NCBI GenBank assembly: GCA_037446115.1
Contig: JBBIJF010000030.1
Location: 1-55,047 of the forward strand
DNA from: JANWXD01 sp037446115
Lineage (GTDB): Bacteria > Acidobacteriota > Terriglobia > Bryobacterales > Bryobacteraceae
Length of the DNA stretch: 55,047 nt
Direction of reading: 5' to 3'
A model generated the notes under the pieces. It did not search any database. It saw nothing but the letters and a program-made list of their open reading frames with translations, and was not told where the DNA came from. Below are positions 50,810 to 55,047 of the stretch, one piece after another (the stretch's first letter is position 1; each line of letters opens with the position of its first letter). The position numbers and the translations under genes are program-made.

Positions 50810-51853
50810 TCAGGCGCCCAGGATCAGGGCTTCCATCACGACGCGGTCATCCGGCCGCACGTCCCGCAGAGCCCGGTCGGTTCTAAAGATCCGGCGCAAC
50901 ATGGATTCCAGCTGCGGCCGGGTGAATTTCCGCGCCGTTTCCAGGATCTGCCGGGCGCGGGCGGGCCAGATGGGACGCCCCGGCGCCGACAGGCGGGATT
51001 GAATCTGTTCGGCGGTGCGCAGGCGCAGTTCCTGCGCCGCCAGTGCCAGGCGGAAGTGGGTGGCGAGGAAAGCCAGCGCCAGGGGCAGGTATTCTCCCTG
51101 CCGGATCAAGGAATCGAGCAGCTCGAGCGCGTGGGAGCGGTCATCGCGGCCGAGAGCTGCGACCAGGGCGAAGACGCTGGCGACGCTGGAGTCCGGGACG
51201 AGCAGCGCCAGATCGGCTGCCTCGATGGTGCGCCCGTCGGAGGCGTAGAGGGCCAGTTTTTCGATCTCTCCGGCCAGGCGCAGCGCGTCATGGCCCACCG
51301 CTTCCAAGAGTGCGTCGAGCGCTTCCGGCGAGAGGCGAAGGCCGGATCTGCGGGAAAGTTCCACGGCGAGCTTGCGCAGCTCCGCAGGGGAGAACGGCGG
51401 AAACTCCACCTGCGCTTTGACGGCGGCGTAGAATTTGCGGACCCGCTCGGCCTTTTGCCGGTCTTCGCCTTCCAGCTCGTAGCGGGCGGCATCGAAGACG
51501 ATGACCACGCCTGGGGCGGGCTCTTTGAGGTAGGAGGTGAGCAGTTCGGCTCCGGATGCGGCGTCGTTTTCAGGGGAGCGGGCGCGCGGCAAGGCGGCCT
51601 CGGCGCCGGCGGCCCAGATGAGCCGGCGCGGGGCGAATAACGAAAACGAACGCGCGTCATCGAGGAGCGCGGCCAGGGCCATTTCTTCCAGGTCGTGGCG
51701 GACCAGGCCTTGCTCGCGTGCCTCCGGCGGGAGCGTCCGCTCGATGAGAGCCTTCCGGCACAGGGCGCGGCGGTAGGGCTCGGCGCCCAGGAACAGGTAG
51801 GCCGGAGCCGGCTCCTGCCGGGCGATCTGTGCCAGGAACTGATCGGGGTGCAC
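50810..51853 (-). CDS. holA: DNA polymerase III subunit delta
   Basis: Clamp-loader subunit that opens the beta clamp. The 347-residue protein fits the HolA family: an N-terminal ATPase-like domain (AYLFLGAEPYRRALCRKALI; ARSFSLFAPRRLIWA), the conserved SGLRLSPEALDALLEAVGHDA and LRLAGEIEKLALYA in the middle, and a helical end with RRIFRTDRALRD. The start is a GTG at 51853, five bases after lptE. It closes the minus-strand operon psd-pssA-(Asd-like)-lptE-holA. lptE-holA adjacency is also known in other Gram-negatives. Confidence 0.92.
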   Translation of the reverse strand: MHPDQFLAQIARQEPAPAYLFLGAEPYRRALCRKALIERTLPPEAREQGLVRHDLEEMALAALLDDARSFSLFAPRRLIWAAGAEAALPRARSPENDAASGAELLTSYLKEPAPGVVIVFDAARYELEGEDRQKAERVRKFYAAVKAQVEFPPFSPAELRKLAVELSRRSGLRLSPEALDALLEAVGHDALRLAGEIEKLALYASDGRTIEAADLALLVPDSSVASVFALVAALGRDDRSHALELLDSLIRQGEYLPLALAFLATHFRLALAAQELRLRTAEQIQSRLSAPGRPIWPARARQILETARKFTRPQLESMLRRIFRTDRALRDVRPDDRVVMEALILGA

Positions 51854-51858
51854 GGGCC

Positions 51859-52377
51859 TCAGAACCTCTCCAGGACTGCGCTGACCACGCTGCGGGCCAC
51901 GTCCCGGCTCAAGCGCTCCAGCGCCATTTCGCTTTCTTCGAAATAGGCTTTCTGGTCCACGGCGCTGATTTCGTATCGTTCGCGCACTTCGAAGTGATTT
52001 CGCGCAAACAGGACCTGGCCCGAGGCCCGCTCGCGCAACACCACGCTGAGAATCACGCTGATCTGGACGGCGCTGGCGCGGCCCGTGGCGGGATCGAAAA
52101 TCGTGGGCCAGGCATTGTATTTCTCCACGGTGCCTTCCAGGATTGCGTCGGCTTCCTGCGGGCTGGCGACGATCTGATAGCGCGTCCGGGAGAGGAATTC
52201 CCTTCCGATAGCCGCCGGCAGGCGCTCGGTGAGCTGGTAGCGGGTGGTGAGATTGGCGAAGGCGGGCACGGCGATCGTGCGGACGGTCCGGGGCATCAGC
52301 GTGGCGCGGCCGGCGACGTGGTAGCCGCAACCGGCGCACACAGCGAGGGCCAGCGCCGCGGCTGCCACGCGTTTCAT
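51859..52377 (-). CDS. lptE: LPS-assembly lipoprotein LptE-like
   Basis: A 172-residue predicted lipoprotein: signal peptide with a cysteine near residue 17 (AVCAGCGYHV; the residue at -3 is Cys, a slightly unusual lipobox), then the LptE pattern GYHVAGRATLMPRTVRTIAV, PAFANLTTRYQLTERLPAAI and ILEGTVEKYN. LptE plugs the LptD barrel that inserts LPS in the outer membrane. The ATG overlaps the stop of the upstream Asd-like gene (ATGA). It stands next to holA, as it commonly does. Confidence 0.88.
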   Translation of the reverse strand: MKRVAAAALALAVCAGCGYHVAGRATLMPRTVRTIAVPAFANLTTRYQLTERLPAAIGREFLSRTRYQIVASPQEADAILEGTVEKYNAWPTIFDPATGRASAVQISVILSVVLRERASGQVLFARNHFEVRERYEISAVDQKAYFEESEMALERLSRDVARSVVSAVLERF

Positions 52378-53384
52378 CGCTTTTCCTCCCGGGCGCCGAG
52401 CAATGCCGCGGCCACGCTCAAGGCGTTGTCGGCCAGAAGACGCAGGTTGTCGGCCGCGGCCCACAGCCAGCACGCCCGGGGATGGTTGCGGTCCGCAGCG
52501 ATGGCGCCTACCGCGATGCCGCTCTGGCCGGCGACACCCACGTTGGTGGGCGGCTCGAGGTCTCCATGCCGGACGTCGACCAGATCGGAGGCCAGTTGCC
52601 GGGCGATGTCGTCGGGGTCGGGCCGGCGGTCCAGCTCCACCCAGGCCGAAATGGTGTAGCCGTGAAACACCGGTGCCTGAACCAGCCGCAGCGAGGGGAC
52701 GGGGATTTTTCCCGCAAGCAGGCTCACGAGATGGCGTTCAATGCGAAGTTCCACGGACTCCAGGGACTCCGGCGCTTCGCTTCCATAGCGGGCGAGCATG
52801 GTGAAGCCGACCTGAGCGTCGTAGACCTTGCGGGGCAGTTGCCGGAAGGAAAGCAGGCTGACGGTTTGTTGTTCCAGTTCGTCCACGCCGCGCCGTCCCC
52901 GCTCGCTTGCCGGCTCAAAGACGTGCACGACGGAGCGAACGAGCCCGCCGGCGGCGGCAAGACGGCTCAGCAGCAGGGCTACGGCAACCGCGGCAGGGTG
53001 CGCGACCACGTGAACGGTGCCGGGCGCCAGCGTGGGGGGCTCGGCCTCGAGCAGGGGCGCGCGGAGGCGCGCTGCGGGTTCCTCTTCGGCTGCGTAGGTG
53101 AGGTCCACAATCTCGGGACCGGGGTGGCGTTTCAGGAATTCGAGGGCCTGCCGGCTGGAGGCGCGCGAGCCGGCCAGGAACACCAGACGCACTTTCGCCA
53201 GAGCCTCTTTCTCGAAGGGCTGAATGACGACGGCCTCTCCTGCCTCCTCGCTCAAGGTGGCGGTATCCTGTTCCGCTCCGATGAGTCGCAGAGTGGCAGG
53301 GAGCTTGCGTTCTCGCACAAGCTCACGGATTTCACGGCCGATGAGCGTTTCGCTGCCCACCAGCGCGATGGTCTCCTGAGGCAT
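52374..53384 (-). CDS. aspartate-semialdehyde dehydrogenase-like protein lacking the catalytic cysteine
   Basis: A 336-residue protein with the Asd architecture: an N-terminal NAD(P)-binding region (IALVGSETLIGREIRELVRE) and the C-terminal dimerisation domain (KVYDAQVGFTMLAR, APVFHGYTISAWVELD, VGVAGQSGIAVG). In active Asd the nucleophile lies in a 'NP.C' motif; here the corresponding place reads HVVAHPAAVAVALLL (around residues 125-139) without cysteine. It therefore resembles the non-catalytic USG-1-type paralogues. It is three bases downstream of pssA and overlaps lptE, in an envelope-biogenesis operon. Role unknown. Confidence 0.82.
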   Translation of the reverse strand: MPQETIALVGSETLIGREIRELVRERKLPATLRLIGAEQDTATLSEEAGEAVVIQPFEKEALAKVRLVFLAGSRASSRQALEFLKRHPGPEIVDLTYAAEEEPAARLRAPLLEAEPPTLAPGTVHVVAHPAAVAVALLLSRLAAAGGLVRSVVHVFEPASERGRRGVDELEQQTVSLLSFRQLPRKVYDAQVGFTMLARYGSEAPESLESVELRIERHLVSLLAGKIPVPSLRLVQAPVFHGYTISAWVELDRRPDPDDIARQLASDLVDVRHGDLEPPTNVGVAGQSGIAVGAIAADRNHPRACWLWAAADNLRLLADNALSVAAALLGAREEKR

Positions 53385-53387
53385 GGC

Positions 53388-54260
53388 TTATCCGGGTTGC
53401 CGCTCAGGCTGGGGAGCCCCGTGGCGCAGGCGGCGGAGGATGCCGCCGAGGCGGACGACGATGCCGCTGGCGACGTAAGAGGTGGCGATAGCCAGCAGCA
53501 CAGGCTGCGAGAAATTCCAGATGAGGTAGATCAGGGCGCCCCACAGGATGACGGTGAGCGGCGACAGGGGGCGAAGCAGCTGGATGTCCTTGAAGCTGCG
53601 ATAGCGCCACGTGCTGACCATGAGGAAAGCCAAAAGCGCGAGCACGGCGATCCACAGCAGCGAGTAGGTCCACGACTGCAACGGGACGCTGTCGGAGGCG
53701 TACACCACTGCGGCGACCAGTCCGGCGGCGGCGGGGATCGGCAAGCCGACGAAGTACTTGCGGTCGGGCCGCCCGGGGTTCTTCGGGACCGGATTCTTCT
53801 GGATGTTGAAGCGCGCCAGCCGCACGGCGCCCGACACCAGGAACAGGAAGGCGACGAAGTAACCGATGCGGCGCAGGTGATCGCCCACAATGGGATGCAC
53901 ACTGCCGTCGGCGAAGTGGACGCCCCAGGCAAGCGCCAACAACGCGGGCGCCACGCCGAAGGTGATGACGTCGGCGAGGGAATCCATCTCCTGGCCGAAC
54001 TCGCTGACGGTTCTGGTCATCCGGGCGATGCGGCCGTCGAGCCCGTCAAGCAACACTGCCCAGCCGATACATTTGGCGGCGGTCTCAAAGTGAGGGTTGG
54101 CGCCGAGGTGGCCGGTCATGGCCAGGAGGGCGCCTTGAAAGGCTTTGACGATCGCCAGGAAGCCGAGGAAGATGTTGCCTGCCGTGAACAACGTGGGCAG
54201 CACATAGGCGGCGCGCCTGGGCCGCCGAGGCTCGAGCCGGTCCGGCACGGCAGGGTTCAT
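53388..54260 (-). CDS. pssA: CDP-diacylglycerol-serine O-phosphatidyltransferase
   Basis: Membrane enzyme making phosphatidylserine from CDP-diacylglycerol and serine. The 290-residue protein has the CDP-alcohol phosphotransferase motif D-G-x2-A-R-x8-G-x3-D-x3-D at residues 75-97 (LDGLDGRIARMTRTVSEFG and DSLAD), about eight helices, and the PssA-type segment VSGAVRLARFNI, then YFVGLPIPAAAGLVA. The ATG at 54260 overlaps the psd stop (ATGA), so the two consecutive phosphatidylethanolamine-pathway enzymes are co-translated. The tail after residue 270 is basic and variable. Confidence 0.94.
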   Translation of the reverse strand: MNPAVPDRLEPRRPRRAAYVLPTLFTAGNIFLGFLAIVKAFQGALLAMTGHLGANPHFETAAKCIGWAVLLDGLDGRIARMTRTVSEFGQEMDSLADVITFGVAPALLALAWGVHFADGSVHPIVGDHLRRIGYFVAFLFLVSGAVRLARFNIQKNPVPKNPGRPDRKYFVGLPIPAAAGLVAAVVYASDSVPLQSWTYSLLWIAVLALLAFLMVSTWRYRSFKDIQLLRPLSPLTVILWGALIYLIWNFSQPVLLAIATSYVASGIVVRLGGILRRLRHGAPQPERQPG

Positions 54261-54928
54261 CGTGCCCACTCCGGTTCGAGATGCCGGCCCGAGACGGCCT
54301 CTTCGGTGCGGCGGAGGCTGAGAGCCGCATCGCGGCGCCGCGCCAGCACGCTGGATCCGGCCAGCACGCGGTCGCCTTCGCACACCGCCAGAACCCACTC
54401 GGGTCCGAGGATGACGTCCACCCGCGAGCCGAACTTGATCAGGCCCACGCGCTCGCCGGCCGAGACCCGGTCGCCCGGCTTCTTGGTGAAGACGATCCGG
54501 CGCGCGATCAGGCCCGCGATCTGTTTGAAGACCACGGTGGTGTCGGCGCCGCGGATGGTGACGGTGTTCTGCTCGTTGTGTTGCGAGGCTTCTTCGCGGC
54601 TGGCCACCAGAAATCTGCCGGGCTGGTAGCGGACTTCGGTGATGACGCCCGAGATAGGAGCGCGGTTGACGTGCACGTCAAAAATGTTCAGGAAGATACT
54701 GACCCGGGTCCGGTCCGTGCCCTCGGGACGGATGGCCACGATAGTGCCGTCGGCCGGGGATACGGCCACGGCTCCGGCGGGGATGAGGCGCTCCGGGTCC
54801 CGGAAGAAGTAGAGGGAAAACAACGCCAGCGCGTAGAGGGGCAGAGCCCAGGCAAGGCCGGCGAGCCAGGAAAGCGCCGCAGCCGCTGCCAGAAACGCTG
54901 CGCCGTAATAAATACCGTCCCGCACCAT
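54257..54928 (-). CDS. psd: phosphatidylserine decarboxylase (short type)
   Basis: Pyruvoyl enzyme that makes phosphatidylethanolamine. The 223-residue protein is the short, archaeal-like Psd: N-terminal membrane segments (about 5-42), FFRDPERLIPAGAVAVSPAD, FLNIFDVHVNRAPISG, and the self-processing site Gly167-Ser168 in LIKFGSRVDV, where Ser168 becomes the pyruvoyl group. A C-terminal tail of some 35 residues is charged. It is the first gene of the operon that continues with pssA. The start is the ATG at 54928; no strong ribosome binding site is seen. Confidence 0.94.
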   Translation of the reverse strand: MVRDGIYYGAAFLAAAAALSWLAGLAWALPLYALALFSLYFFRDPERLIPAGAVAVSPADGTIVAIRPEGTDRTRVSIFLNIFDVHVNRAPISGVITEVRYQPGRFLVASREEASQHNEQNTVTIRGADTTVVFKQIAGLIARRIVFTKKPGDRVSAGERVGLIKFGSRVDVILGPEWVLAVCEGDRVLAGSSVLARRRDAALSLRRTEEAVSGRHLEPEWAR

Positions 54929-55009
54929 GCGCTGCCCATTATTCTTGCACAGGGGACTGCGGGCAGGGCGCCGGAGAACTGCGCGAGAATGGGGTGGTCA
55001 GCGCAGAAA

Positions 55010-55047
55010 ATGGAGCGGCGAACGAGCAGGCTGGCGGTGTTTGTGGC
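55010..55047 (+). CDS. possible start of a divergent gene (cut by window end)
   Basis: An ATG at 55010 opens a frame MERRTSRLAVFV that remains open to the window edge. A basic N-terminus leading into hydrophobic residues would fit an exported or membrane protein divergent from psd. Only 12 codons are visible and there is no clear ribosome binding site. Confidence 0.3.
   Translation, partial: MERRTSRLAVFV

Noticed and set aside
52482..54629. Plus-strand open frame of 715 codons opposite psd, pssA and the Asd-like gene
   Set aside because: It spans three confident genes on the other strand and has only low-complexity content.

Overview
The window is a chromosomal segment of a GC-rich Gram-negative bacterium, most likely an acidobacterium of the Solibacter/Bryobacter type. 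This placement comes from remembered gene content and was not tested with a tree. Supporting content: an Oar-like TonB-dependent receptor with a carboxypeptidase-regulatory domain, an ASPIC/UnbV repeat protein, several small secreted families familiar from acidobacteria, Tat-exported Gfo/Idh/MocA and sugar-isomerase-like enzymes, an LptE-like lipoprotein, and a selenocysteine synthase. The strong G/C third-position bias produces long antisense open frames everywhere; these are left out.

Layout. 1-1295 is a graveyard of mobile DNA: the C-terminal end of a serine recombinase, its usual small HTH partner cut short, and an IS1380-type transposase fragment. 1296-10786 is a nine-gene complex I operon in the order nuoC-D-I-J-K-L-M-N-H. 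nuoA, B, E, F and G are absent here, and the mobile relics sit exactly where nuoAB would be expected. 11079-15479 holds a polytopic membrane protein, a pair of REP-like repeats, and a translationally coupled TonB-receptor/SYLF pair. 15566-21398 is a purine block (purQ-purL-purF) with a small Tudor-like protein in front and an aminotransferase behind. 21681-28846 is mixed: VOC protein, tRNA-Ala, HD protein, FG-GAP/ASPIC protein, two orphan genes, an HU protein, a bidirectional terminator, tatA, tRNA-Ser and two acidobacterial-type small genes. 28957-32730 carries a rhodanese and a serine-metabolism pair (serA plus a class V aminotransferase). 32764-42363 is mostly plus-strand: YqeY, a secreted protein, a flippase-like protein, a Gfo/Idh/MocA-PIG-L pair, selA, a class III aminotransferase, a methyltransferase, YraN and galT. 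42407-47858 has a coiled-coil nuclease-like protein, purA, and a three-gene set ending in an AAA+ ATPase and its VWA partner. 47952-54928 ends with a UxuA-like TIM barrel, a beta-propeller protein, a decayed PIN-like gene, rpsT, and a minus-strand psd-pssA-(Asd-like)-lptE-holA operon.

Regulation. Many start codons lie only 6-11 bases after a good -10 box (TACAAT, TATAGT, TAGAAT), often preceded by TG as an extended -10 and without a Shine-Dalgarno sequence. This suggests that leaderless or near-leaderless transcripts are common. At two divergent loci the -10 boxes of the two directions overlap each other. The most unusual regulatory candidate is the leader between selA and the class III aminotransferase: a 16-codon upstream ORF ends 4 bases before a strand that is perfectly complementary to the Shine-Dalgarno sequence of the aminotransferase.

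No CRISPR array, intact insertion sequence, prophage or rRNA gene was seen. No clearly new multi-gene system is evident. The best candidates for new biology are the uORF/anti-SD leader, the coiled-coil nuclease-like protein with a recent 63-bp coding repeat, the catalytically dead Asd paralogue in the phospholipid/LPS operon, and two unrecognised divergent genes at 25340-26639.
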